A stretch of DNA of 64,000 nucleotides from Clostridium sp. CAG:417 (GTDB lineage: Bacteria > Bacillota_I > Bacilli_A > RF39 > UBA660): NCBI GenBank assembly GCA_000432835.1, contig FR890363.1, positions 1 to 64,000 on the forward strand, read 5' to 3'. A program made the position numbers and the translations under genes. Positions 1 through 8,425 of the stretch are shown here, one piece after another. Every line of letters begins with the position of its first letter. Position 1 is the first letter of the stretch. Below the pieces are notes generated by a model. It was given only the letters and a program-made list of their open reading frames with translations, made no database searches and was not told the DNA's origin.

Positions 1-9
1 AATGATATA

Positions 10-39
10 AAACTATTAGTCACTGATTAATAGTTTTTT
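10..39 (+). terminator. Intrinsic terminator of a gene upstream of the window
   Basis: A 9-bp inverted repeat (AAACTATTA at 10-18, TAATAGTTT at 28-36) is followed directly by a T run. It would end a transcript entering from before position 1. Confidence 0.6.
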
Positions 40-106
40 ATTTAAATTTTTGCATAAAATATATTTGTTGTATTAAAATAATAATGTTAGAAATTAATAT
101 TTATTA

Positions 107-135
107 TTGACATAAATGTTGTTTTAATGTAACAT
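107..135 (+). promoter_or_regulatory. Candidate promoter of tRNA-Ser(GCT)
   Basis: A perfect TTGACA (107-112) stands 17 bp before a weak TAACAT (130-135), about 40 bp ahead of the tRNA. The -35 is convincing and the -10 only partial. Confidence 0.45.
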
Positions 136-173
136 TATAGATGCGATGCAATTGAATTAGTTTATGCTTATTT

Positions 174-264
174 GGAGCAGTACTCAAGAGGCTGAAGAGG
201 CGCCCCTGCTAAGGGTGTAGGTCGGGCAACTGGCGCGAGGGTTCAAATCCCTCCTGCTCCGCCA
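174..264 (+). tRNA. tRNA-Ser (anticodon GCT), CCA encoded
   Basis: The acceptor stem GGAGCAG (174-180) pairs with CTGCTCC (254-260), followed by discriminator G and an encoded CCA. A long variable arm of class II type and the anticodon loop CTGCTAA give serine GCT. It stands alone, ended by a hairpin terminator right after it. Confidence 0.95.
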
Positions 265-274
265 TTATGTTATT

Positions 275-303
275 AACCATTGTAAACAATGGTTTTTATT
301 TTA
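275..303 (+). terminator. Terminator after tRNA-Ser
   Basis: Stem AACCATTG (275-282) and CAATGGTT (287-294) with loop TAAA, followed by a T-rich tail. Confidence 0.75.
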
Positions 304-330
304 TAAAAAAGGAAGTAAAGAGGGTAAAAT

Positions 331-954
331 ATGAAGAGAATAGAAAAATATTTATTATTACTAATAGTAATTGCTATATCATTATTTACATTACTAGTAA
401 TTACTAACAAGACTAGATATTTAGATTATAAAATCTTTGTAATGATTCATAACATCATAAAATATAATGACATTAATATGGTTAAGTTAATAAGTGATTT
501 AAGTGTAATACTTGGTATATTGTTAAGCTCTTTAATGGCACTATATTTTTCAAAAAAGATGTTCTTAAAAAATATTATTAATATAATTTTTGCGTATGTT
601 TTAAACTTTTGTATTAAAATATGTTTTTGCATTCCACGACCATCTTGGAAATTAACAAGTGCTGTTGGATATAGTTACCCAAGTGCCCACACTATGTTAG
701 CGTTAGTTGTATATGGTAACATAATATATTTAACAAATACCTTCATCAAACAAAGAGTAATAAGAATAATTATTTATATCCTTTCAGTATTTATGATTAT
801 CTTAACTGGTTTAAGCAGAATTTATTTGGGAGTTCACTATGCAAGCGATGTAATAGGAGCATATATCATCGCATTAATCTATTTGTTAGGAATAAACTAT
901 TTTTATGAAACCTCAAATAATTCTAGAAAAATCATGAAAAATAATGTAAAATAA
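331..954 (+). CDS. PAP2-family membrane phosphatase
   Basis: This is a 207-residue polytopic protein of the PAP2/PgpB superfamily, which removes phosphate from lipid phosphates such as undecaprenyl pyrophosphate or phosphatidylglycerophosphate at the membrane. The three phosphatase motifs are visible: KX6RP (K-ICFCIP-RP), PSAH in place of the usual PSGH, and SRX5HX3D (SRIYLGVHYASD). There are about five or six hydrophobic helices. The ribosome site is weak (GGAAGTAAAGAGGG). It sits between the tRNA-Ser terminator and a pseudouridine synthase gene, so context does not reveal the substrate; recycling of the cell-wall lipid carrier is one possibility. Confidence 0.85.
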   Translation: MKRIEKYLLLLIVIAISLFTLLVITNKTRYLDYKIFVMIHNIIKYNDINMVKLISDLSVILGILLSSLMALYFSKKMFLKNIINIIFAYVLNFCIKICFCIPRPSWKLTSAVGYSYPSAHTMLALVVYGNIIYLTNTFIKQRVIRIIIYILSVFMIILTGLSRIYLGVHYASDVIGAYIIALIYLLGINYFYETSNNSRKIMKNNVK

Positions 955-978
955 AGCATAAAAGAAGAGGTGATAGAA

Positions 979-1827
979 ATGAAAATAGTGGTAAAAGAAG
1001 AAAGTACCTTATTAAAGTATTTAGAAGAAAATTTAGACATGTCTAAAAGAAATATTAAAAAATATTTAAAAAACGGTTCTATCTATGTAGATGGTACAAG
1101 AACAACTCAATTTGATTATCCACTTATGGTAGATTCAATAGTTGTAATTGATACCAACAAGAAAAAATTAAATAAAATTCCCTTTGCTGTTCTTTATGAG
1201 GATGAAAATATAATTGTTGTGGATAAACCAGCAGGACTTTTGACTATTGCATCGGCAAAGGAAAAGGAACAAACAACATATCATATAGTAAGAGAATATC
1301 TAAGAGCTAAAAATAAACACGCTAAAATATTTATTATTCACCGCTTAGATAAAGAAACAAGTGGAGTATTAATGTTTGCTAAAAACGAATATAGTAAAAA
1401 TGTGTTTCAAGAAAATTGGAACGAACTTGTCAAGAAAAGAAGTTATATTGCTATAGTTGAAGGAATATTAGAAAAAAAAGAGGCCACTCTAAAAAATTAT
1501 CTTAAAGAAACTTCTACTCATCTTGTTTATGTATCTAAAAATAAAGATGGAAAAGAAGCAATTACTTCTTATAAGGTAGTAAAACAAGGCAAAAAATATT
1601 CTGAATTAAAAATAGAAATTGAAACGGGACGCAAAAATCAAATCAGGGTTCAACTTGCAAATATTAATCATCCTATCGTAGGAGATAAAAAGTATGGTTT
1701 AGGAGATGAAAAAAGATTATTTTTACATGCTGATCTTTTAGAAATATATAACCCCATCTTGAAAAAGAAAATGTCATTTAAAAGTACAGCCCCTAAAGCC
1801 TTTATTGCTAAAGTAAAAGAAAAATAA
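979..1827 (+). CDS. RluA-family 23S rRNA/tRNA pseudouridine synthase
   Basis: This enzyme isomerises uridine to pseudouridine in structural RNA. Residues about 1-60 look like an S4-type RNA-binding domain, followed by the RluA catalytic domain. The catalytic motif HRLDKETSG lies at residues 121-129, with Asp124 as the expected nucleophile, and the later GRKNQIRVQL segment is also typical. The ATG at 979 is preferred because AGAGGTGAT lies about 5 nt before it; the frame extends to a GTG at 970, but that codon is part of the ribosome-binding site. Target position (RluD-like or another) cannot be told from sequence. A TtcA-like RNA-modifying gene follows 13 bp downstream, probably in the same transcript. 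Confidence 0.9.
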   Translation: MKIVVKEESTLLKYLEENLDMSKRNIKKYLKNGSIYVDGTRTTQFDYPLMVDSIVVIDTNKKKLNKIPFAVLYEDENIIVVDKPAGLLTIASAKEKEQTTYHIVREYLRAKNKHAKIFIIHRLDKETSGVLMFAKNEYSKNVFQENWNELVKKRSYIAIVEGILEKKEATLKNYLKETSTHLVYVSKNKDGKEAITSYKVVKQGKKYSELKIEIETGRKNQIRVQLANINHPIVGDKKYGLGDEKRLFLHADLLEIYNPILKKKMSFKSTAPKAFIAKVKEK

Positions 1828-1840
1828 AAGAGGTAGTATT

Positions 1841-2656
1841 ATGAATCAAAATGTTGAACATCTATTAATAACAAAATTTAGAAAACAATTATGGAGACCA
1901 TTCTCTAAAGCTATCAGAGATTATGAATTAGTAAGTGAAAATGATAAAATTGCTATTTGTATTTCGGGTGGAAAAGATTCCTTTATTTTAGCAAAACTTA
2001 TGCAGGAATTACAAAGACACGGAAATAAACATTTTGATCTAGTTTTTCTTTGTATGAATCCAGGATATGAACCTCATATCTTAAAACAAATAGAAGAAAA
2101 TGCCAAATTATTAGAAATTCCAATTCAAATATATAAATCTGATATTTTTGATGTTTCTCTAAAATTAAATGAACATCACCCATGCTATATGTGTGCAAGA
2201 ATGAGAAGAGGTTTTCTATATCAAAAAGCCAAAGAATTAGGATGTAACAAAATAGCCTTGGGCCATCACTTTAATGATGTAATAGAAACAATTATGTTAA
2301 GTATATTATATGGTGGCGAATATAAGAGCATGCCTCCAAAACTTAAAAGTACCAATTTTAGTGATATGGAGTTAATTCGTCCACTATACTTAATAAAGGA
2401 AGAAGACATAATTAAATTTAGAGATTACAATGAATTGAGTTTTATTAATTGCGCCTGCAAATTTACTAAAGAAAAATCATCTGACTCTAAACGTCTAAAA
2501 ATAAAGAACTTAATAAAAAAACTAAAAAAAGATAATCCTAATATAGAGTATAATATATTTAAAAGTAGTGAAAATGTTAATATAGAAACTTTACTTGGTT
2601 ATAAAAAGAAAAACGAAAAACATAGTTTCTTAGAAAATTATAATAAAAATTGTTAA
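1841..2656 (+). CDS. TtcA-like tRNA thiolation ATPase (PP-loop)
   Basis: This is a PP-loop ATP pyrophosphatase of the TtcA/TilS superfamily. The ATP-binding loop SGGKDS is at residues 42-47. A CxxC pair (C115, C118, in HHPCYMCARM) and later cysteines (C204 and C206 in NCACKF) match the layout used by TtcA proteins to bind an iron-sulfur cluster, supporting 2-thiolation of cytidine 32 in tRNA. The 271-residue length is close to the family. The lysine-rich tail (about 215-271) is lineage-specific. It follows an RluA gene by 13 bp, making an RNA-modification pair. The exact thiolated base is inferred from family membership. Confidence 0.8.
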   Translation: MNQNVEHLLITKFRKQLWRPFSKAIRDYELVSENDKIAICISGGKDSFILAKLMQELQRHGNKHFDLVFLCMNPGYEPHILKQIEENAKLLEIPIQIYKSDIFDVSLKLNEHHPCYMCARMRRGFLYQKAKELGCNKIALGHHFNDVIETIMLSILYGGEYKSMPPKLKSTNFSDMELIRPLYLIKEEDIIKFRDYNELSFINCACKFTKEKSSDSKRLKIKNLIKKLKKDNPNIEYNIFKSSENVNIETLLGYKKKNEKHSFLENYNKNC

Positions 2657-2708
2657 CTAATGTATAAAAAGACAAATTTTTCTCTTAATAAAGTTGAGAG
2701 GAGAAAAC

Positions 2709-3488
2709 ATGGCAAGAAACAAAGTAGAAATATCAGGTATTAATACAAAAGATATAATTGTTTTAACTAATGAAGAAATGCAACAACTTTTTATAAGAAA
2801 AAATGAAGGGGACTTATATGCTAGAGATTTACTAGCTCAGGGTAACCTAAAATTAGTATTATCAATATTAAGAAAATTTTCAAATAGAGAAGAAAATCTC
2901 GATGATTTATTTCAAATAGGATGTATTGGACTTATGAAGGCCATTGATAATTTTGATATTTCCTATAATGTTAAATTTTCAACTTATGCTGTTCCTATGA
3001 TAGATGGTGAAATTAAAAGATATCTGCGTGACAATAGTAGCAGTTTAAGAGTCAGTAGATCTTTAAAAGATATAGCTTATAAGAGTCTTAAATATCAAGA
3101 AGAATATCAGAAAGAACATGGGAGAATACCGAACTATGAAGAAGTTGCCAAAGAATTAGGCGTAACTAGCTATGATGTTGTACTTGCTTTAGGATCATTA
3201 AAAGAACCCATGAGTATGTATGAAGTTATATATAATGATGGTGGTGATGCCATTTACGTTTGTGATCAAATAGAAGATAAAAAAACAAATAGTAAAGATT
3301 TAGAATTACAACTATCGGTAAATGATGCTATAAATAAACTTGATGAAAGAGAACAATTTATCTTGGATGAAAGATTTGTTATAGGAAAAACTCAAATGGA
3401 AGTAGCAGAAGAACTTATGATTAGTCAAGCCCAAGTATCAAGATTAGAACACGGTGCCATAAAACAGTTAAAAAAGGTATTACGCTAG
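2709..3488 (+). CDS. sigG: Sporulation sigma factor sigma-G
   Basis: This is the late forespore-specific RNA polymerase sigma factor. Beginning at the ATG at 2709, the N-terminus MARNKVEISG closely resembles B. subtilis SigG, and long conserved stretches follow: DDLFQIGCIGLMKAIDNFD (region 2), KFSTYAVPMIDGEIKRYLRD, SLFEPIYNDGGDAIYV-like linker, and GKTQMEVAEELMISQAQVSRLE (region 4 helix-turn-helix). The 259-residue length is normal. A TTG at 2694 in the same frame is rejected because GAGAGGAG, the ribosome site, lies after it. The downstream order (ylmC-like gene, then other sporulation genes) supports the call and shows that the organism carries the late forespore programme. Confidence 0.97.
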   Translation: MARNKVEISGINTKDIIVLTNEEMQQLFIRKNEGDLYARDLLAQGNLKLVLSILRKFSNREENLDDLFQIGCIGLMKAIDNFDISYNVKFSTYAVPMIDGEIKRYLRDNSSSLRVSRSLKDIAYKSLKYQEEYQKEHGRIPNYEEVAKELGVTSYDVVLALGSLKEPMSMYEVIYNDGGDAIYVCDQIEDKKTNSKDLELQLSVNDAINKLDEREQFILDERFVIGKTQMEVAEELMISQAQVSRLEHGAIKQLKKVLR

Positions 3489-3532
3489 TAATAGAGTAAT
3501 ATCTTTTTTCATATATTTTTATAGGTGATTAT

Positions 3533-3763
3533 ATGCGACTATCAGAATTGCAAAATAAAAATCTTGTTAATGTTTCAAATGGTAAAAACATAGGAAATAT
3601 TATAGATGTCAATATAGATTATCAGAGTGGTAATATCAAATCATTTATTATTGAATCAAAAGGAAGTATCTTAACATTTTTAAATAAAGATAATGATATG
3701 GAAGTAAAATGGAATGATATACAAAAAATAGGTGAAGATGTAATTTTAGTGAATATGCGATGA
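3533..3763 (+). CDS. ylmC: YlmC/YmxH-family PRC-barrel protein
   Basis: This 76-residue protein resembles the small PRC-barrel proteins YlmC/YmxH of spore formers (MRLSELQNKNLVNVSNGKNIG, then short beta strands ending VKWNDIQKIGEDVILV). In B. subtilis ylmC also lies a little downstream of sigG, so both sequence and position agree. The molecular role is not established. It has a GGTGAT ribosome site, and its stop overlaps the start of the yunB-like gene (ATGA), showing translational coupling. Confidence 0.8.
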   Translation: MRLSELQNKNLVNVSNGKNIGNIIDVNIDYQSGNIKSFIIESKGSILTFLNKDNDMEVKWNDIQKIGEDVILVNMR

Positions 3764-4482
3764 AAAGTAAAAGACTAAAATTTTTTTTAATTACAATAAT
3801 TTTTTGTATCATCATAAGTATTGTTATGGTAGAAAAATTTAAATCTACCAATGAAAAAAAATTAAAAAAATATGCCATAACCGAAACATCACATTTTATA
3901 TCTAACCTCATTCAACAAATAGTAGATGATGTTTCTAATAATAAACTAGATGATAATAAAATATTTAGTATTAGTAGAAATAATTACAATGAAATAGAAA
4001 TAATAGATTTTAATACCAAAGAAGTAAATAACGTTTTAGAAGAAATAACGACCAAAATAGAAGAAAACCTAAAAATGCTCGAGCAAGGAAAAATAAAAAA
4101 TCTAAATATCAGCAGTACTTTTAAGGGAAAAAATTTTAAGGGGATACACGATGGAGTTTTATTTGAATTAGGCGATAATTTTTTTGGAAACAAAGTATTT
4201 AACATTGAAACAAAAATTCCTTTAAGAATTTCTTTTATTGGAAATGTATATACTTCCATATCGACTAAAATCAAAAATTATGGTCTTAATAGCGCATATC
4301 TTGAAGTAATAGTTAAAGTAGAAGTAAAAGAAAAAATAGTTATGCCCACAACAAATACAGAATGTGTTATTAAAGATGATTATCCCATCGCCCTAAAAAT
4401 AATTCAAGGGAAAATACCAAATTATTACAATGGTGAATTTGAATCAAACTCTACTACATATTCTTTACCATTAAAAAAATAA
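3760..4482 (+). CDS. yunB: Sporulation protein YunB
   Basis: This 240-residue protein has one N-terminal membrane helix (about residues 5-24) and a long extracytoplasmic domain. The pattern matches YunB: an EINSE-like polar segment after the helix, IQGKIPNYYNG near the C-terminus and a typical length near 250. YunB is required for full sporulation in B. subtilis and belongs to the mother-cell sigma-E regulon; its biochemical role is unknown. It overlaps the ylmC-like gene by 4 bp and is followed by a yutD-like gene, a neighbourhood also seen around yun/yut genes in Bacillus. Confidence 0.8.
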   Translation: MKSKRLKFFLITIIFCIIISIVMVEKFKSTNEKKLKKYAITETSHFISNLIQQIVDDVSNNKLDDNKIFSISRNNYNEIEIIDFNTKEVNNVLEEITTKIEENLKMLEQGKIKNLNISSTFKGKNFKGIHDGVLFELGDNFFGNKVFNIETKIPLRISFIGNVYTSISTKIKNYGLNSAYLEVIVKVEVKEKIVMPTTNTECVIKDDYPIALKIIQGKIPNYYNGEFESNSTTYSLPLKK

Positions 4483-4509
4483 TTGTTATAATTACTATGG
4501 AGTGATTAT

Positions 4510-4797
4510 ATGAAAGATATTATTGTCTTAAATGACAAAAAATATAAGATTATTGATAATTATGGTAATTGTATAAAAATTGAAGAAATAGAAAGTTTTC
4601 TAACCTCATACTTTGATATTTATGATTACATATGTGGGGATTATGCATATGATAGATTACGCTTGAAGGGCTTTTGTGATAAAGAAAATAAGAACCTTAA
4701 TAAAATAAATGATATAAAAGGGTATGAAAAATACATCTCTGATTTATGCTCATATAAGTGTAAACATTTTCTCCTAAAAAAAGAAAAAACAAAATAA
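4510..4797 (+). CDS. yutD: YutD-family protein (DUF1027)
   Basis: A 95-residue cytoplasmic protein whose core, SYFDIYDYICGDYAYDRLRLKGFCD, is the hallmark of the YutD family (usual form DYIVGDWGYxQLRLKGFF). Function is unknown, but the family is conserved across Bacilli and usually lies near yunB, as here. The C-terminal segment contains two cysteines (CSYKCKH) not typical of Bacillus members. The ribosome site GGAGTGAT lies 5 nt before the ATG. Confidence 0.8.
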   Translation: MKDIIVLNDKKYKIIDNYGNCIKIEEIESFLTSYFDIYDYICGDYAYDRLRLKGFCDKENKNLNKINDIKGYEKYISDLCSYKCKHFLLKKEKTK

Positions 4798-4801
4798 ACA
4801 G

Positions 4802-4829
4802 TTGAAATAATTGTAATTTATGATAAAAT
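4802..4829 (+). promoter_or_regulatory. Candidate sigma-A promoter of the DUF1292 gene
   Basis: TTGAAA (4802-4807), a 16-bp spacer and an extended -10 TGA-TAAAAT (4824-4829) precede the gene at 4863. Confidence 0.5.
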
Positions 4830-4862
4830 GTATTTATATGATAATAAAGGGAGGACATATTA

Positions 4863-5141
4863 ATGGAAAAAGAAGAAGAAAAGAAAATCATGTCAATAGT
4901 AAACGAAAATGGAGAAACAGAAGAAGTTGAAGTAATTCTTGCATTTGAATTTAAAGATAATAAAAAAGAATATGTTGTATATACAAAAAATGAAACAGAT
5001 GAAAATGGGAATGTTACAGTTTATGTATCAAATGTAGATCGCAGTAGTGGAGAACCTAAATTATTAGGAATTGATAACGAAAGTGAATGGGATCGTATAA
5101 AGGACGTATTACGCGAATTATCTAAGCCAGAAGCAGAATAA
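4863..5141 (+). CDS. DUF1292-family protein (YrzB-like)
   Basis: This 92-residue acidic protein has the DUF1292 pattern: a short antiparallel beta core (EEVEVILAFEFKDNKKEYVVYTKNE) followed by VYVSNVD and an acidic helix (SEWDRIKDVLRELSKPE). The family is widespread in Firmicutes, often near Holliday-junction resolvase or alanyl-tRNA synthetase genes; its function is unknown. Here it precedes an unrecognised coiled-coil protein by 14 bp and has a strong GGGAGG ribosome site. Confidence 0.85.
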   Translation: MEKEEEKKIMSIVNENGETEEVEVILAFEFKDNKKEYVVYTKNETDENGNVTVYVSNVDRSSGEPKLLGIDNESEWDRIKDVLRELSKPEAE

Positions 5142-5155
5142 CAGGAGGTTTGATT

Positions 5156-6424
5156 ATGGAAAATGAAAACAATGTAAGTATAGTTACAAATGAAAGGGAT
5201 TACACAAAAGCAGTTACTGGTGGAAGCTTTAACGTATTCAAAGCTGTTAAAATAAGTAAATTTAATATTTTAAAAAGAAGAGCCGCTAAAGCTGCAAAAA
5301 AAGCTGAAAAACTTCAAAAACAAAGTGAAGCATACGCAGCTGAAAGAGATGCAACAAAGGAAAATGTTGACAATAATTTCTTATTTAATGTGTTTAATAA
5401 TAAAAGCAAGGAAAAGCAACAAGAAAGTAATAAATACGTAGAAAAATCTATAATTGCGAATACTAATGCCGCTTTAGTTGAAGCTGACTTAAAGGTGTTA
5501 TACCAAAACAAAGCATCAAAACCAATTAGATTACGTCAAGGAATAAAAAATATTGCTAGTAAATGGAATAATTGGCTAAAGAGTAAAATAGTAAAATCTA
5601 AAGCAGTTGATGTACCAGTAAATGATAATATAGAAATAACTAAAAATAATTCAGCTGAAGTAGAAAATGTAGCTAAAATAAGAAGACCAGCAGCAGAAGT
5701 TGCTCCAATTAGAAAAAAAGAAAAAATGCAAGCTATGGCTACTATAATAGATGATAATTTCTGGAAAACAAAAGAAGATGACAAAGAAAATGATAAAGAA
5801 AGCGAAAAGATTAATAGTAATGCTTTCATCACAAATGATAATTTAACATTTAAAGAACATATATCAAGACAAAAACCACTACCATCAGCATACACAATTA
5901 AAGTACCTCAAGAAGATGCTGAAAACAAACTAAATAATAATAATGATTTAGTCTTTGAAAAAGAGGATAAGGAAAAGAGCTGGGTAGATATAGGCAAAGA
6001 AACAATTAATGGAAAATCTGATATAACTTTCAATACAAAAACAAAAAATAGTGCTTCACCAGTAAAGAAAGATGAGACAAAATCTGAAACACCAAAAACT
6101 AAAGAAGAAAACAAAGAAAAATCATCAAACTTCTCTCTACAACAGAAAAAAGCTATGCTTGAAGCTGTAAAGAAAGCAAAAGAACAACAAGATAAACAAG
6201 CAGAACTTGCCATGAAAAAGATGAAAGAAGCAAGAGAAAAAGCAGAAAAAGATATTGCTGATAGATTAGCTGCTGAAGAAGCTGCATTACAAAAAGAAAT
6301 AGAAGAAAGTAAGCAAAACGTAGCCAACGCTCAGAAAGAAACTAATCAAGATATCGCAGATATGTATAAAAGCTTTGGATATGAAGTACCTGAAGAATAT
6401 TTATCTAGCGGAAAAACAAAATAA
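5156..6424 (+). CDS. Charged coiled-coil protein, function unknown
   Basis: This 422-residue protein is not recognised. An AGGAGG site 7 nt upstream selects the ATG at 5156 over an in-frame TTG at 5150. Residues about 40-60 and 320-395 are Ala/Lys/Glu-rich and look like long helices or coiled coils (KKAKEQQDKQAELAMKKM). The middle (about 170-310) is polar and probably disordered. There is no signal peptide or membrane helix, so it is likely cytoplasmic. It shares a transcript with the DUF1292 gene and ends at a terminator. Its position between spore genes suggests a structural role, but this is only a guess. Confidence 0.75.
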   Translation: MENENNVSIVTNERDYTKAVTGGSFNVFKAVKISKFNILKRRAAKAAKKAEKLQKQSEAYAAERDATKENVDNNFLFNVFNNKSKEKQQESNKYVEKSIIANTNAALVEADLKVLYQNKASKPIRLRQGIKNIASKWNNWLKSKIVKSKAVDVPVNDNIEITKNNSAEVENVAKIRRPAAEVAPIRKKEKMQAMATIIDDNFWKTKEDDKENDKESEKINSNAFITNDNLTFKEHISRQKPLPSAYTIKVPQEDAENKLNNNNDLVFEKEDKEKSWVDIGKETINGKSDITFNTKTKNSASPVKKDETKSETPKTKEENKEKSSNFSLQQKKAMLEAVKKAKEQQDKQAELAMKKMKEAREKAEKDIADRLAAEEAALQKEIEESKQNVANAQKETNQDIADMYKSFGYEVPEEYLSSGKTK

Positions 6425-6430
6425 ATTTAA

Positions 6431-6456
6431 AAAGGGTAGAATTCTACCTTTTTTTG
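6431..6456 (+). terminator. Terminator after the coiled-coil gene
   Basis: Palindrome GGTAGAATTCTACC (6435-6448), extended by flanking A and T bases, followed by seven T residues. Confidence 0.75.
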
Positions 6457-6502
6457 TTTTAATTCAAAAAAAGAAAACATAAAATATCTTGAGGGATAAT
6501 AT

Positions 6503-7402
6503 ATGAAGAATAAAATAGAGTATTATTATAGAATAGAAAATATTAATCTACATGAACAAAATAATATTTATAATTTTCTATACAATAATAAAAAATATAT
6601 ATTCTTTAACACGACTAGAAATATTAAAGAAATAGAGCAAATATATTTACTTCAAAGTATAGACGAAAGATATTATAAAATAATATTAAATAGAAATAGA
6701 AACGTAATAACTGTAATAAATAATAAACAATATCTACTGGTTGAAATAATTAATTATGGTAATAGAAAAATAACATTTGATGATCTTACAAATAAAAAGA
6801 GCGTGACGAACCTTGAAAATTCAAATACCTTACTTAGAAATGATTGGTATAATTTATGGATAAAAAAAGTAGATTATATTAATTATCAAAGAGTACATTT
6901 CAATAAAGAATATTTATTGTTAGATGATTATTTAGACTATTTTTTAGGCTTAGCGGAAAACGCTATTAGTTATATTCAAGATGCAACTGCCAAAGAGAAA
7001 AAAGATGAAAGAGATGAATTAGTAATATCTCATCGCCGAATAAATTCAAACCTTAAGAAAATATATTACAATGTAGAAAATATCGTTTTAGACCATATTT
7101 CGCGGGATGTATCAGAATACCTAAAATATTTATTTTTTAATGAAGAACTAGATTATAATACTGTAGCAAACATTATAAATTCCCTTAATTTTAGTAGATA
7201 TGGTTATAGATTACTATTTGGTAGAATGCTTTTTCCATCTCATTTTTTTGATATATATGAGAATATAATTAATAATAGTCAAAAAGAGTTAGAAATAAAA
7301 AAAATCACATTAAAAATTTGTGATTACGAGAATTATTTAAAATTCATTTTCCAAGAAATCAATAAAAAAACTAAGCTACCAATTGTTGAATGGTTAACTT
7401 AG
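6503..7402 (+). CDS. yutH: YutH-like spore coat-associated protein (CotS kinase-like fold)
   Basis: This 299-residue protein matches the remembered pattern of YutH, a CotS-related protein with a degenerate aminoglycoside-kinase fold. Visible landmarks are FLGLAENAISYI, ISHRRI, VLDHISRDVSEYLKYLFF, YGYRLLFGRMLFPSHFFDIYEN and the terminal LPIVEWL. YutH is linked to the spore coat in Bacillus. In B. subtilis yutH lies close to yutI; here a yutI-like NifU gene lies next door, convergent and overlapping by 4 bp. The first 140 residues are strongly diverged and rich in Asn and Tyr, so assignment rests on the C-terminal half and context. Confidence 0.65.
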   Translation: MKNKIEYYYRIENINLHEQNNIYNFLYNNKKYIFFNTTRNIKEIEQIYLLQSIDERYYKIILNRNRNVITVINNKQYLLVEIINYGNRKITFDDLTNKKSVTNLENSNTLLRNDWYNLWIKKVDYINYQRVHFNKEYLLLDDYLDYFLGLAENAISYIQDATAKEKKDERDELVISHRRINSNLKKIYYNVENIVLDHISRDVSEYLKYLFFNEELDYNTVANIINSLNFSRYGYRLLFGRMLFPSHFFDIYENIINNSQKELEIKKITLKICDYENYLKFIFQEINKKTKLPIVEWLT

Positions 7403-7635
7403 TTTATTTTTCTAACTTCCTTAATTCCTGGAATTTCATTAATTAATATCTGTTCAATTCCATCTTTTAATGTAACATCGATAAGGCCACAATTACTACA
7501 AGCTCCAGAGAATTTAACATAAACTATGTTGTTTTCATATTTAACAAATTCTACTGCGCCACCTTCACTCATTAAAAATGGTTGTATCTTATCTAATTCA
7601 TATTGAATTTTTTGAATAATTTCTTCATCTGTCAT
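7399..7635 (-). CDS. yutI: NifU C-terminal-domain iron-sulfur protein (YutI-like)
   Basis: A 78-residue NifU C-terminal domain protein, an iron-sulfur cluster scaffold or carrier. The cluster-binding CxxC is in GACSNCGL, preceded by FLMSEGGAVEFV and followed by LKDGIEQILINEIPGIKEV, all standard for the family. The ATG at 7635 is chosen because GGTGAT lies just upstream on the minus strand; the frame runs back to 7662 but without a ribosome site. It is convergent with the yutH-like gene. Confidence 0.9.
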   Translation of the reverse strand: MTDEEIIQKIQYELDKIQPFLMSEGGAVEFVKYENNIVYVKFSGACSNCGLIDVTLKDGIEQILINEIPGIKEVRKIN

Positions 7636-7710
7636 TAATATCACCAATATAATTATATCCATAAATTAATAAATAAGTAAAGAATAATTTATAATATACT
7701 TAAAATGTGA

Positions 7711-7716
7711 TATAAT
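7711..7716 (+). promoter_or_regulatory. Extended -10 of the S1-domain gene
   Basis: TATAAT preceded by TG with one base between forms an extended -10. The ATG at 7719 lies immediately behind it, before the likely transcription start, so it cannot be the initiation codon. Confidence 0.5.
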
Positions 7717-7736
7717 GAATGAACAGAGGTGATTAT

Positions 7737-8093
7737 GTGGAAAATTATAAAGTAGGTGACATAGTCAAGGGTTGCGTTACAGGAATAGAAAAATATGGTA
7801 TTTTTGTTAATTTAGATAATTATTACACAGGACTGATACATATATCTGAAATTAGTGAAAAGTTTGTTTCAAATATTAATGATTATGTAACCATAGGGGA
7901 AACAATTCGTGTAAAAATTATAGATAAAAATGATGATGATTATCATTTGAAACTTAGCATCAAGAATTTAGATTATAGAATTAATAAGAAAATTAGAACA
8001 AAAATTAAAGAAACCCCTAAAGGATTTAATACCTTAAAAGAGTATTTACCTGTATGGATTGAAGAAAAATTGCATAAAATAGATAATAATTAA
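7737..8093 (+). CDS. S1 RNA-binding domain protein (CvfD/YugI-like)
   Basis: A single S1 (OB-fold) domain occupies residues about 1-75 (YKVGDIVKGCVTGIEKYGIFVNL, GLIHISEIS, IRVKIID, LKLSIK), followed by a basic tail. This matches the small ribosome-associated S1 proteins YugI/GSP13 and CvfD of Firmicutes, thought to influence translation under stress. GTG at 7737 is the likely start: AGAGGTGAT lies just before it, and the upstream in-frame ATG at 7719 directly follows the -10 box. It precedes the tRNA array but has a separate promoter. Confidence 0.85.
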   Translation: MENYKVGDIVKGCVTGIEKYGIFVNLDNYYTGLIHISEISEKFVSNINDYVTIGETIRVKIIDKNDDDYHLKLSIKNLDYRINKKIRTKIKETPKGFNTLKEYLPVWIEEKLHKIDNN

Positions 8094-8122
8094 GAAAAAA
8101 TAAAAAAAATATTTTGAAACTA

Positions 8123-8151
8123 TTGACAAAACATTTATAAACTGATATATT
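8123..8151 (+). promoter_or_regulatory. Promoter of the 11-gene tRNA array
   Basis: TTGACA (8123-8128), exactly 17 bp, TATATT (8146-8151), ending 20 bp before the first tRNA. It is one of the strongest promoters in the window, as expected for stable RNA. Confidence 0.75.
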
Positions 8152-8171
8152 TGATACTGTCAACTGGTTAC

Positions 8172-8248
8172 GGGCGATTAGCTCAGTTGGTTAGAGCACC
8201 TGCCTTACAAGCAGGGGGTCATAGGTTCGAGTCCTATATCGCCCACCA
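8172..8248 (+). tRNA. tRNA-Val (TAC), CCA encoded
   Basis: Acceptor GGGCGAT pairs with ATCGCCC (8238-8244). The anticodon loop CTTACAA gives TAC. First gene of the array. Confidence 0.97.
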
Positions 8249-8252
8249 TAAT

Positions 8253-8328
8253 GCCGAAATAGCTCAATTGGTAGAGCAACTGATTTGTAATCAGTAGGTT
8301 ACGGGTTCAAGTCCTGTTTTCGGCACCA
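8253..8328 (+). tRNA. tRNA-Thr (TGT), CCA encoded
   Basis: Acceptor GCCGAAA pairs with TTTCGGC; anticodon loop TTTGTAA gives TGT. Separated by 4 bp from tRNA-Val. Confidence 0.97.
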
Positions 8329-8336
8329 TTTTTTTT

Positions 8337-8420
8337 GGAGAGGTAGCGAAGTGGCTAAACGCGACAGACTGTAAATCTGTTCCTTCGGGTTCGATGGTTC
8401 GAATCCATCTCTCTCCACCA
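8337..8420 (+). tRNA. tRNA-Tyr (GTA), CCA encoded
   Basis: Acceptor GGAGAGG and a long class II variable arm (TTCCTTCGGGTT region); anticodon loop CTGTAAA gives GTA. Confidence 0.97.
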
Positions 8421-8425
8421 CTGAT

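Noticed and set aside
5314..6327. Three long minus-strand frames opposite the coiled-coil gene
   Set aside because: They are hydrophobic and Ser/Leu-rich mirror images of Ala/Lys/Glu-rich codons, with no ribosome sites.
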